Source: Streptomyces lunaelactis (GTDB lineage: Bacteria > Actinomycetota > Actinomycetes > Streptomycetales > Streptomycetaceae). Taken from it: 64,000 nucleotides of DNA. The first letter of the stretch is position 1. Each line of letters opens with the position of its first letter. A program made the position numbers and the translations under genes. Shown in pieces: positions 10,564 through 18,422 of the stretch. The notes below the pieces were generated by a model. The model saw only the letters and a program-made list of their open reading frames with translations, was not told the origin of the DNA and made no database searches. The stretch is from NCBI RefSeq assembly GCF_003054555.1, contig NZ_CP026304.1, forward strand, positions 5,766,001-5,830,000, given 5' to 3'.

Positions 10564-11297
10564 GGCGCCGGCGTCTCCAGGGCGTAGCCGACGCCGTGGA
10601 CGGTACGGATCCGCTCGGCGCCGATCTTGCGGCGCAGCGCCTTGATGTGACTGTCGACGGTACGGGTGCCCGACGCGTCGGCCCAGTCCCACACCTCCGC
10701 GAGCAGCTGCTCGCGGGAGAGGACGGCGCGCGGCGTGTTCGCCAGGCAGACCAGCAGATCGAACTCGGTGGGCGTGAGATGTACGTCCTCGCCGCGCACC
10801 CGGACCCGGCGCTGGGCGTGGTCGACCTCCAGCTCGCCGAGGCGCAGGATCCCGCTGCGCGGCGTCACCGCGGCGAGCGCGGCCCGCTCCACGCGGCGCA
10901 GCAGCACATGCACCCGGGCCGCGAGCTCCCGCATCGAGAACGGCTTGGTCATGTAGTCGTCCGCGCCGACACCGAGGCCGACCAGCATGTCGGTCTCGTC
11001 GTCGCGCGCCGTGAGCATCAGCACCGGGACCGGGCGCTGCGCCTGGACGCGGCGGCAGACCTCGAGGCCGTCGAAGCCCGGCAGCATCACGTCGAGGACC
11101 ATCAGATCGGGCTGCCAGGCCTCGGCGGCGTCGACGGCGGCGGGGCCGTCCACGGCTGTCTGCACCACGAAGCCCTCCGCCCGGAGGCGGGCGGCGATGG
11201 CATCGACGATCGTCGCGTCGTCCTCGACGACCAGCACCCGGCGCTGGGCGCCGGGCGTGGCCGCTCCTCCGTTGTGCGTGGTGTGTGTCTGCTCCAT
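10560..11297 (-). CDS. OmpR-family response regulator
   Basis: A 245-residue regulator with an N-terminal receiver: the acidic pocket EDD is at 25-27, the phospho-acceptor Asp about 69 in LMVLDVMLP, and the conserved Lys is in YMTKPF. A C-terminal winged helix follows, with LTPTEFDLL and VDSHIKALRRKIG typical of OmpR/PhoB DNA-binding domains. ATG 11297 follows GGGGCGGGGCC. The frame extends upstream to 11507, but that part is not receiver-like and was excluded. It should be phosphorylated by the kinase encoded immediately downstream. Targets are unknown. Confidence 0.94.
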   Translation of the reverse strand: MEQTHTTHNGGAATPGAQRRVLVVEDDATIVDAIAARLRAEGFVVQTAVDGPAAVDAAEAWQPDLMVLDVMLPGFDGLEVCRRVQAQRPVPVLMLTARDDETDMLVGLGVGADDYMTKPFSMRELAARVHVLLRRVERAALAAVTPRSGILRLGELEVDHAQRRVRVRGEDVHLTPTEFDLLVCLANTPRAVLSREQLLAEVWDWADASGTRTVDSHIKALRRKIGAERIRTVHGVGYALETPAP

Positions 11298-11400
11298 GGC
11301 CCCGCCCCTGTACGCGTTCTCGCGAGCTGCATGCTGATGTGGATGCTGAGGTAGATCCCGTGTGTAGGTCAGCAGCGTAAGGGCATTGGCGGCGTCCCGG

Positions 11401-12078
11401 CTACGCAGGGCGAACGGCGAGGTGGACCATGTCCGGTACGCCTCGGGCAACCCGGATCTCTTCCGTCCGAACCCCGCTGAATCCGGCATTCCGCAACGCA
11501 TCCTCAAAAGCGGGCGAGGGCTGCGCGGACCATACGGCGAGGATTCCGCCCGGCTCCAACCGGCCCTGACAGGTGGCTAGTCCGGCCGGTGAGTAGAGGT
11601 TTTCGTTGTCGTCGGTGACGGTCCAGCCGGGTCCGTTGTCGATGTCCAGGCAGAGGGCGTCGTAGCGGTGCGTAGTGGTGCGGAGGTACGCGACGAGGTC
11701 CGTGTGCAGAATCACGCTGCGGTGATCGGCGAGGGCGTCGCGGGAGATCGCGGCGAGGGGCCCTGTGAGGTGCCACTCGATGATCGCCTGTTCGCGCTCG
11801 ACGACGGCGATATGCCGCCAGCGGGGGTTGGCGGCGGCGCGGGCGAGGGAGAAGCCGACGCCGAGGCCGCCGATGAGCAGGGACGGCGCGGGACGGTCGC
11901 CGAGCGCGTCGAGGGCGGCATCGACGAGGAGCCGCTCGGAGCGGCCGTCGGAGGTGTCCATCAGGAAGCACCCGTTGGCGATGATCTCGTGGTGCTCGCC
12001 ACGCTGCCGCAGTGCGACCTCGCCGTGGGGCCCCTCGCGCCGGTCGAGGGTGAGGGTGCGCTCGGTCTGAAGCGGCAT
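11401..12078 (-). CDS. Spermidine-synthase-like SAM-dependent enzyme
   Basis: A 225-residue cytoplasmic protein with a Rossmann-type methyltransferase fold. LLIGGLGVGFSLARA is motif I, VVERE is the acidic end of strand 2, and YDALCLDIDNGPGW matches the strand-4 region of the spermidine-synthase superfamily. It lacks the N-terminal beta domain length of true polyamine synthases (about 280-300 residues), so the substrate is uncertain; aminopropyl transfer and methyl transfer are both possible. ATG 12078 has GGAGG eight bases upstream. It lies alone between the response regulator and a divergent rhomboid-like gene. Confidence 0.8.
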   Translation of the reverse strand: MPLQTERTLTLDRREGPHGEVALRQRGEHHEIIANGCFLMDTSDGRSERLLVDAALDALGDRPAPSLLIGGLGVGFSLARAAANPRWRHIAVVEREQAIIEWHLTGPLAAISRDALADHRSVILHTDLVAYLRTTTHRYDALCLDIDNGPGWTVTDDNENLYSPAGLATCQGRLEPGGILAVWSAQPSPAFEDALRNAGFSGVRTEEIRVARGVPDMVHLAVRPA

Positions 12079-12314
12079 GGCGGTGGCCTCCGGGCGGCTG
12101 GCGGGACGCGTACGGGTGGCCATCCTCGCGGGATGGGGCGAGTGGGACAAATGGTTTGCGGGCTCTTCGCGGCCCGGGTCGCCGCGACCTGACGCGGGCA
12201 CGACGCCCGAGGCGGTACGAAGGTTGCCTCGTGTGGCGCAGGTCATAGACGGGGGTGAGGGTGATCGCGTTGGGTGGGGGTTGTCCGGGGGCTTGATGAA
12301 AGGGGCCTCACGCG

Positions 12315-13115
12315 GTGGATCAGCTCACTACGCGAGACCGGGCCACGGGCCAGGAGCTGCTGGGTGGTATTCCGGCCCAGCGGACGCCCCGGCCGACGGC
12401 GCCGGTGGTCACGGCCTCCGTCGCCGCCCCCGTCCCGGCGGCCCCGCAGGTCGGACGGCCCGCGTGGCGGCGGCTCGTCCAGCTGCTGCCGACGCCCACC
12501 GGGACTCCGTTCACCTTCGGCTACATCGTCGTGCTGCTCGCCACCTCGCTCTTCGCGGACTACGGCGACCCGGCGACGGTCTCCGCGCTGCTTCGTGGCT
12601 CCAGCACGGATGTCGCCCATTTGGCGGACACGCCCCTGCTCGTTCTCGGCGCCAGCGCGCTGTGGGTGGCGGGCGGACTGATGTCGCCGTACGCCGTCGC
12701 CTTCTTCTTCACACTTACCGCGCTGGAGCGCCGCATCGGTGGCCGGCGCACGGCCGGCGTCTTCCTGGGCGGTCATGTGGCGGCGACGCTCGCCACCGAG
12801 ATCCCGGTCGGGCTCTCCGTGGTGGCCGGCCACCTGCCCGTCAGCTCGCTGCACCGCCTCGACTACGGCATCAGCTTCGGCCTGATGGCGAGCATCGGCG
12901 CCCTGGCCGGACTGCTCACCCCGGTCCTGCGCGGGACGCTGCTCGGGTTCGTGTCCCTGATGCTCCTCCAGGACCTGCTGGCCTTCACGGATCCGCTCAC
13001 CAACTGGGGCCATCCGCTGGCGCTGCTGTCCGGGATCGCCTGCTGGCCCCTGGTACGCAGCGCCTCGCGGCGGAAGGCGTCAGCCGTCCGGGAGCGCGGC
13101 GAACACCTCGCGTAG
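12315..13115 (+). CDS. Rhomboid-like integral membrane protein
   Basis: A 266-residue protein with about six hydrophobic segments from residue 65 onward (for example FGYIVVLLATSLF, LLVLGASALWVAGG, IACWPLVRSA), preceded by a Pro/Ala-rich cytoplasmic N-terminus. Its length and topology match the 'rhomboid-like' proteins of Streptomyces. The classical rhomboid protease serine motif GxSG with a downstream His is not clear: the nearest candidate, LGASALWVAGG, lacks the second Gly. Proteolytic activity should therefore not be assumed. It starts at GTG 12315. Its 3' end overlaps the convergent lipoprotein gene by 36 bases. Confidence 0.75.
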   Translation: MDQLTTRDRATGQELLGGIPAQRTPRPTAPVVTASVAAPVPAAPQVGRPAWRRLVQLLPTPTGTPFTFGYIVVLLATSLFADYGDPATVSALLRGSSTDVAHLADTPLLVLGASALWVAGGLMSPYAVAFFFTLTALERRIGGRRTAGVFLGGHVAATLATEIPVGLSVVAGHLPVSSLHRLDYGISFGLMASIGALAGLLTPVLRGTLLGFVSLMLLQDLLAFTDPLTNWGHPLALLSGIACWPLVRSASRRKASAVRERGEHLA

Positions 13116-13550
13116 GCCCGGCAGCCGTGTCGTGTCGTCGGTGGTGACGGTGTGACCGGCGTATGTGAGCCGGTAGCTGAAGCCGTCCGCGACCGGGCTG
13201 CCCGTGGCCTCGCGGGGGAGGTGCGCGAAGTCCGCCTTCTCCAGCGCCCGGCGCAGCTCGGTGAGTTCGGCCCGGCTCATCCGGCCGGTCCGTACCGCCC
13301 CGGTCCTCGAGGACGTGCTGTACGTGCCGTCGTCCTGGACCAGCAGCCGATTGCGCACGCCCGCGAAGCCGCCGGTGACCGTCAGCTCGACCAGCGGCTG
13401 CACGGGAGCGGGGTTCGCCGACGCCGAAGGGGCGGGCGCGGGGCGGCCTGCCGGCCCGGCATCACCGCCCGCGCACCCCGCCGTCAGGGCGACGGCCAAC
13501 GGCACACCCGCCGCAGCGCACCAGAGCCGGGTCCGTGTCATCGGTCGCAT
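13080..13550 (-). CDS. Small secreted lipoprotein
   Basis: About 156 residues. The N-terminus has basic residues, a hydrophobic core (AAAGVPLAVALTAGC) and a lipobox-like LTAGC, so it should be exported and lipid-anchored. A Pro/Ala-rich linker is followed by a compact domain with ELTVTGGFAGVRNRL and a repeated beta pattern ending in YAGHTVTTDDTTRLPG. I do not recognise a named enzyme family, and many Streptomyces encode similar uncharacterised proteins. ATG 13541 is an alternative start. The gene is convergent and slightly overlapping with the rhomboid-like gene. Confidence 0.75.
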   Translation of the reverse strand: MRPMTRTRLWCAAAGVPLAVALTAGCAGGDAGPAGRPAPAPSASANPAPVQPLVELTVTGGFAGVRNRLLVQDDGTYSTSSRTGAVRTGRMSRAELTELRRALEKADFAHLPREATGSPVADGFSYRLTYAGHTVTTDDTTRLPGLREVFAALPDG

Positions 13551-13702
13551 GCGCGCAGTATCGCCCGGGGTGGGCCGATCGGGCCGACGGGTTGAGGAAG
13601 AGGCTGCACAGGCCCTGGGACCAGGTCCCCCGAGAGCTGATCGCTCAGAGCTGATCGCTGACGGCGAACAGGCCTCGGGGAACATCTCGGCGGCGTCATG
13701 CA

Positions 13703-13721
13703 TTGAGTCCACATAGCTCAA
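13703..13721. promoter_or_regulatory. HAIR-like operator (HspR site) upstream of lon
   Basis: TTGAGT (13703-13708), a seven-base spacer and GCTCAA (13716-13721) match the HAIR consensus CTTGAGT-N7-ACTCAAG at nearly every core base. The site ends about 22 bases before the lon start. HspR control of lon through HAIR is established in Streptomyces, which makes this assignment strong. Confidence 0.85.
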
Positions 13722-13743
13722 CTTGACTGCCGAAGGGGAGATC

Positions 13744-16149
13744 ATGGCTTCGACGTCCACATCGCTCACCTTGCCCGTGCTGCCGCTCGACGACGAGGTC
13801 GTGCTGCCCGGAATGGTGGTACCGCTGGACCTGTCCGACACCGATGTACGAGCCGCGGTGGAGGCCGCCCAGGCCGCCGCCCGCTCCAGTGGTGCAAGCA
13901 AGCCCAGGGTGCTCCTTGTTCCGCGTATCGACGGCACGTACGCCGGGACCGGCGTGCTCGGCACCGTCGAGCAGGTGGGCAGGCTCTCCGACGGCGACCC
14001 CGGCGCGCTCATCCGCGGCCGCGGCCGCGTGAAGATCGGCGCCGGCACCACCGGCCCCGGAGCCGCGCTCTGGGTCGAGGGTGTCCAGATCGACGAGAGC
14101 GCGCCCGACCCGCTGCCGGGCTCGGTCAGCGAGCTCGTCACGGAGTACAAGGCACTCGCCACCAACTGGCTGAAGAAGCGCGGCGCCTGGCAGGTCGTGG
14201 ACCGCGTCCAGCAGATCGACGACGTCTCGCAGCTCGCCGACAACTCCGGCTACTCGCCGTTCCTGACCACCGCCCAGAAGATCGAACTGCTGGAGACCGC
14301 CGACCCGGTGGCCCGCCTCAAGCTCGCCACCGAGCAGCTGCGCGAGCACCTCGCCGAGCAGGATGTCGCCGAGTCCATCGCCAAGGACGTCCAGGAGGGC
14401 GTCGACAAGCAGCAGCGCGAGTTCCTGCTGCGTCGCCAGCTCGAAGCCGTACGCAAGGAGCTGCGCGAGATCAACGGCGGGGACAGCGAGGAGGAGTCCG
14501 ACGACTACCGGACGCGCGTCGAGGCCGCCGACCTCCCCGAGAAGGTGCGGGAAGCCGCCCTCAAGGAGGTCGAGAAGCTGGAGCGCTCCAGTGACCAGTC
14601 GCCCGAGGGCTCCTGGATCCGCACCTGGCTCGACACCGTCCTCGAACTGCCGTGGAACGAGCGCACCGAGGACGAGTACGACATCCAGGGCGCCAGGACG
14701 ATCCTCGACGCCGAGCACTGGGGCCTGCAGGACGTGAAGGAGCGGATCACCGAATACCTCGCGGTGCGCAAGCGGCGCGCCGACCGGGGGCTCGGAGTGG
14801 TCGGCGGGCGGCGCGGAGGCGCGGTGCTCGCGCTCGTGGGCCCGCCCGGCGTGGGCAAGACCTCGCTCGGCGAGTCCGTCGCGCACGCGATGGGCCGTAA
14901 GTTCGTCCGGGTCGCGCTCGGCGGCGTACGGGACGAGGCGGAGATCCGCGGCCACCGGCGTACGTACGTCGGCGCGCTGCCGGGCCGTATTGTCCGCGCC
15001 ATCAAGGAGGCCGGCTCGATGAACCCGGTCGTCCTGCTCGACGAGATCGACAAGGTCGGCTCGGACTTCCGCGGCGACCCGGCCGCGGCTCTGCTCGAGG
15101 TCCTGGACCCGGCGCAGAACCACACCTTCCGGGACCACTACCTGGAGGTCGAACTCGACCTGTCCGACGTGGTGTTCCTCGCCACGGCGAACGTCATCGA
15201 GGCCATCCCGGAGGCCCTGCTCGACCGTATGGAGCTGGTCCGCCTGGACGGCTACACCGAGGACGAGAAGGTCGTCATCGCCCGGGACCACCTGCTGCCG
15301 CGTCAGCTGGAGCGGTCCGGCCTGGAGCCCGGCGAGGTGACCCTGGAGGACTCGGCGCTGCGCAAGCTGGCGGGCGAGTACACCCGGGAGGCGGGCGTCC
15401 GTAACCTGGAGCGTTCGGTGGCCAGGCTGCTGCGCAAGGTGGCGGCCCAGCACGAACTGGGCGAACAGGAGCTGCCGTTCACGATCGGCGCGGAGCAACT
15501 GCGCAAGCTGATCGGCCGGCCCCACCACGTGCCCGAGTCCGCCCAGGACCCGGCCGAGCGCCGTACCGCGGTGCCCGGCGTGGCCACCGGCCTCGCCGTC
15601 ACCGGCGCGGGCGGCGACGTCCTCTTCGTCGAGGCCTCACTGGCCGACCCGGAGACGGGCGCGGCGGGACTGACCCTGACCGGTCAGCTCGGCGACGTCA
15701 TGAAGGAGTCCGCGCAGATCGCGTTGAGCTTCCTGCGCTCGCACGGCGCGGAACTGGAGCTGCCGGTCGCCGATCTGAAGGACCGGGGAGCGCACATCCA
15801 CTTCCCGGCGGGCGCGGTCCCCAAGGACGGCCCGAGCGCGGGCATCACGATGACGACGGCGCTCGCGTCGCTGCTCTCCGGACGCCAGGTGCGTACGGAT
15901 GTGGCGATGACGGGTGAGGTGTCGCTGACCGGGAGGGTGCTGCCGATCGGCGGGCTGAAGCAGAAGCTGCTTGCCGCGCACCGTGCGGGCATCACGACCG
16001 TCGTGATCCCGAAGCGGAACGAGGCGGACCTGGACGACGTCCCGGCCGAGATCCTGGACACGCTGGAGGTGCACCCGGTGACGGATGTCCGCCAGGTCCT
16101 GGAGATCGCCCTCTCACCGGCCGAGGTGCCGGTGGCGGCGGCGGCCTGA
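13744..16149 (+). CDS. lon: ATP-dependent Lon protease
   Basis: An 801-residue cytoplasmic protease that unfolds and degrades damaged and regulatory proteins. It has the complete LonA layout. The N-terminal substrate-binding domain covers about 1-205 ([19 protein letters not shown]). A helical segment with [15 protein letters not shown] follows, then the AAA+ domain with GPPGVGKT near 365 and LLDEIDKVG, and the C-terminal peptidase domain with catalytic Ser about 698 in KDGPSAGI and Lys about 741 in GGLKQK, spaced as in E. coli Lon. ATG 13744 follows AAGGGGAG. A HAIR element just upstream predicts heat-shock control by HspR. A strong hairpin follows the gene. Confidence 0.97.
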   Translation: MASTSTSLTLPVLPLDDEVVLPGMVVPLDLSDTDVRAAVEAAQAAARSSGASKPRVLLVPRIDGTYAGTGVLGTVEQVGRLSDGDPGALIRGRGRVKIGAGTTGPGAALWVEGVQIDESAPDPLPGSVSELVTEYKALATNWLKKRGAWQVVDRVQQIDDVSQLADNSGYSPFLTTAQKIELLETADPVARLKLATEQLREHLAEQDVAESIAKDVQEGVDKQQREFLLRRQLEAVRKELREINGGDSEEESDDYRTRVEAADLPEKVREAALKEVEKLERSSDQSPEGSWIRTWLDTVLELPWNERTEDEYDIQGARTILDAEHWGLQDVKERITEYLAVRKRRADRGLGVVGGRRGGAVLALVGPPGVGKTSLGESVAHAMGRKFVRVALGGVRDEAEIRGHRRTYVGALPGRIVRAIKEAGSMNPVVLLDEIDKVGSDFRGDPAAALLEVLDPAQNHTFRDHYLEVELDLSDVVFLATANVIEAIPEALLDRMELVRLDGYTEDEKVVIARDHLLPRQLERSGLEPGEVTLEDSALRKLAGEYTREAGVRNLERSVARLLRKVAAQHELGEQELPFTIGAEQLRKLIGRPHHVPESAQDPAERRTAVPGVATGLAVTGAGGDVLFVEASLADPETGAAGLTLTGQLGDVMKESAQIALSFLRSHGAELELPVADLKDRGAHIHFPAGAVPKDGPSAGITMTTALASLLSGRQVRTDVAMTGEVSLTGRVLPIGGLKQKLLAAHRAGITTVVIPKRNEADLDDVPAEILDTLEVHPVTDVRQVLEIALSPAEVPVAAAA

Positions 16150-16207
16150 CGGTCTGACGGCCGAAGCTCGGCCCGCCTCGCGGGCCCGGCTCAGGGGCCA
16201 CGCTCAC

Positions 16208-16240
16208 GGGCCCGGCGGTGTGACACACACCGCCGGGCCC
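16208..16240. terminator. Perfect 15-bp hairpin, bidirectional terminator
   Basis: GGGCCCGGCGGTGTG and its exact complement flank a three-base loop ACA. It lies between the convergent lon and serine-protease genes. Confidence 0.8.
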
Positions 16241-16272
16241 GAGTGCTGTCCGCAGGACCCCGGCAAGTCCAC

Positions 16273-17184
16273 TCAGCCCGCGGCCTGTTCGTACAGCTCA
16301 CGCGCATGGTCGTCGAAGAGCGAGGATGTCGACTCGCTGTCCGTGTCGCCCCCGCTCAGTACGCCGATGAGCCGGCCCTGATGCTTCGCGTCCCGGTAGT
16401 CCGCGAGCCAGGGGCCGCCGCTCGTGCCGTCCCAGAAGCCCGCGCACTCCATGACGAGCGTCCCCGGAATTTCCTCGTCCGGCCGGGCCTCGGTGGTGCA
16501 GGCGATGGGCCGGTTGCCGGGGTTGTGCGCCGCGTTGGGGTAGCCGACGACCGTGACCCGGCGCTCGGGCCGGGAGGACCAGTCGGGGACCGCGCCGCCC
16601 ACGACCTTCTCCACCTGCCGGCCCTTCGCGTCCGGCGCCAGCGTCAGAAAGGCGTAGTCGGCCGCCTCCGAGTCCTCGTCGTCGTCCGTCCACCGGTCGT
16701 CGAGGTGGATGGCGCCGACCTTCCAGCGTCCGTACGGATACGTCCCCTTGCCCTTGCCCGAGAACCCCGGCGCGAACTCCAGATCGCCCGGCTCGAAGGA
16801 CGGCCCGCCGCCAGCGTCCTGGAGGCAGTGCGCCGCGGTGGCGATGACATTGCCCTTCGGGCTGTCCACGACGCTCGCGGTGCAGAAGTGGTCGCCGTCC
16901 TCGTTGATCAGCACGCCGACGGAGGAGGCCCCGGCGAAGGGCGTCGCCGAGGACCGCGGATCGGGCGCTGCGGCCCGCACGCCGGGAGACCCGGGGGAGC
17001 CGGTGGCTCTGGGCGGCGGTGTCGCCGAGGACGCGGGCCCGGCGCAGCCGGTCAGGGCGACGGCCAGCACGGCCAGGGCGGGCCACACGAGTCCTCTGAT
17101 CGTGCCGCCGGTGCCGCTCGTGCGGCTGTTTCCGCCGCTTCCACTGGCTCTGTTGCTTCGGCTCGTACGGCTGTGCCACGTCAT
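16273..17184 (-). CDS. Secreted trypsin-like serine protease (lipoprotein)
   Basis: A 303-residue protein with a hydrophobic export signal and lipobox VALTGC (lipid Cys about 47), a low-complexity linker, and a chymotrypsin-fold domain. The triad is visible: His119 in IATAAHC, Asp176 in AADYAFL and Ser255 in GTSGGPW, with paired cysteines nearby. It probably acts at the cell surface; its substrate is unknown. The frame extends further upstream, but ATG 17184 gives the signal peptide at the N-terminus. It is convergent with lon. Confidence 0.88.
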   Translation of the reverse strand: MTWHSRTSRSNRASGSGGNSRTSGTGGTIRGLVWPALAVLAVALTGCAGPASSATPPPRATGSPGSPGVRAAAPDPRSSATPFAGASSVGVLINEDGDHFCTASVVDSPKGNVIATAAHCLQDAGGGPSFEPGDLEFAPGFSGKGKGTYPYGRWKVGAIHLDDRWTDDDEDSEAADYAFLTLAPDAKGRQVEKVVGGAVPDWSSRPERRVTVVGYPNAAHNPGNRPIACTTEARPDEEIPGTLVMECAGFWDGTSGGPWLADYRDAKHQGRLIGVLSGGDTDSESTSSLFDDHARELYEQAAG

Positions 17185-17234
17185 CCGGCCATCTTGCCCG
17201 GTTGCCGCCCGAAGGGCGTGTCCTTCGGATCTTG

Positions 17235-17264
17235 CCGGGCTCGCGTGCCCTGGCACGCACGCTC
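17235..17264. repeat. 30-bp dispersed hairpin repeat, copy 1
   Basis: This 30-base sequence recurs exactly at 52124-52153. Its core is the hairpin GCGTGCC-CT-GGCACGC. Here it sits in the 78-base gap between two minus-strand genes and its last bases touch the stop codon of the regulator. Sequence to its left is partly similar in both copies. Confidence 0.85.
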
Positions 17265-18273
17265 ATCCGTCCAGCCAGCCCCGGAGTGTCGCCTGCGCCC
17301 CCGCCTGGAAGCGGGTCTCGGCCCCCAGCGTCTCGAGCAGCCGGCTGATCCTGCGCCGCGCGGTGTGCACATGGACGCCGAGGCGGCGTGCGATCGCCTC
17401 GTCCTTGAGGCCCGCGGCGAGCAGCCCGAGCAGTTCTTTCTGCGCCTTGGGCAACGAGCCGCCGCCGCTGCCCGAACAGCCCAGCGGAGTGGCCCGCTCC
17501 CAGACCGTCTCGAAGAGCGGCACCAGCGCGTTACGCAGCAGGGCGTCGCCGATCACCAGCGCGGAGGCCGTCGGGTCGGTCGCGTCGCTCGGCGGAAGGA
17601 GGGTGATCCGCCGGTCGACGGCGATCAGTTTGGTGGGGACTCCGGTGGCGACCCGCGCCCGCAGACCCCGTTCGGCGAGGGTGGTCAGCGAGCGCATCCG
17701 GCCGGGATAGGAGAGGCCGTCCCGGTCCAGTACGGTCCGCACCTCCACTCCCCGGTCCAGGAGGGCGTCGATATCGAGCGCCGGCGAGCGGGAGCCGCCG
17801 TCCCCGTGCGGGCCCTTCACATACGGCGGCCGGTCCAGGATCGCCACCTCGTGCTCGGCCGACGCCAGCAGATACTCCGCCCGTTCGCCGATCGCCCGCA
17901 GTCCGGTCACCACCTCGATGCCGCCCTCGGGGGCGCTGGGCGACCCGGACATCAGCCGGCCCGCGAGCTGGTCCGCGCTCATCCGTAATCGCTCCAACTC
18001 CGCCGACCGTAAGTGGAGTTCGGCCTGACGGCGGTGGATCAGCGTACGGATGGCGGCCGCGGGTGCGGCCGGGTGCGGCAGTCCGCCCTCGATCGCGGGC
18101 AGCGCGAGTCCGTGCTCGACGAGATGGCCGAGCGCCCGGTCAAGACGCTCGCGCGGCAGTCCCAGCAGGTTTGCCAACTCCTCGGCCCCGGCGGCCCGTT
18201 CCTTGAGCAGTGCCTCGTAGGCGCACTCCTCGGCCTTCCCCAGGCCGAGGGTGTGCAGTTCCCCCTCGCTCAT
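17263..18273 (-). CDS. TrmB/LuxR-like helix-turn-helix regulator
   Basis: A 336-residue regulator with two DNA-binding-like regions. The N-terminus (LGLGKAEECAYEALL, ELANLLGLPRERLDRALGHL) resembles TrmB-type winged helices. The C-terminus (LLAAGLKDEAIARRLGVHVH then ARRRISRLLETLGAETR) is a LuxR/GerE-type HTH. The middle part has no receiver motif, so it is not a response regulator. ATG 18273 has GGAGTGAG upstream. It is divergent from the M4 metalloprotease gene, with a perfect inverted repeat between them, so it probably controls that protease and perhaps itself. Confidence 0.82.
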   Translation of the reverse strand: MSEGELHTLGLGKAEECAYEALLKERAAGAEELANLLGLPRERLDRALGHLVEHGLALPAIEGGLPHPAAPAAAIRTLIHRRQAELHLRSAELERLRMSADQLAGRLMSGSPSAPEGGIEVVTGLRAIGERAEYLLASAEHEVAILDRPPYVKGPHGDGGSRSPALDIDALLDRGVEVRTVLDRDGLSYPGRMRSLTTLAERGLRARVATGVPTKLIAVDRRITLLPPSDATDPTASALVIGDALLRNALVPLFETVWERATPLGCSGSGGGSLPKAQKELLGLLAAGLKDEAIARRLGVHVHTARRRISRLLETLGAETRFQAGAQATLRGWLDG

Positions 18274-18306
18274 GCGTCGGATTCTCACTCCGCCTTCACG
18301 CGCCAC

Positions 18307-18328
18307 ACAAGTGTGCGTGTCCACTTGT
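18307..18328. promoter_or_regulatory. Inverted-repeat operator candidate between regulator and M4 protease
   Basis: ACAAGTG and CACTTGT form a perfect 7-8-7 inverted repeat in the divergent promoter region. It lies 34 bases upstream of the regulator start and about 95 bases upstream of the protease start. Confidence 0.55.
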
Positions 18329-18422
18329 CAACATGCCGACCACATTGATCGGTTGGCGTCCCACCGGTTGCATGGCCATGACCACCTTTACGGCTGACCA
18401 GCACGTGGGAGGGGTACGTACT

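Noticed and set aside
12500..13100. Active rhomboid protease
   Set aside because: The serine motif GxSG and the partner His are not clear, so only the membrane topology is claimed.
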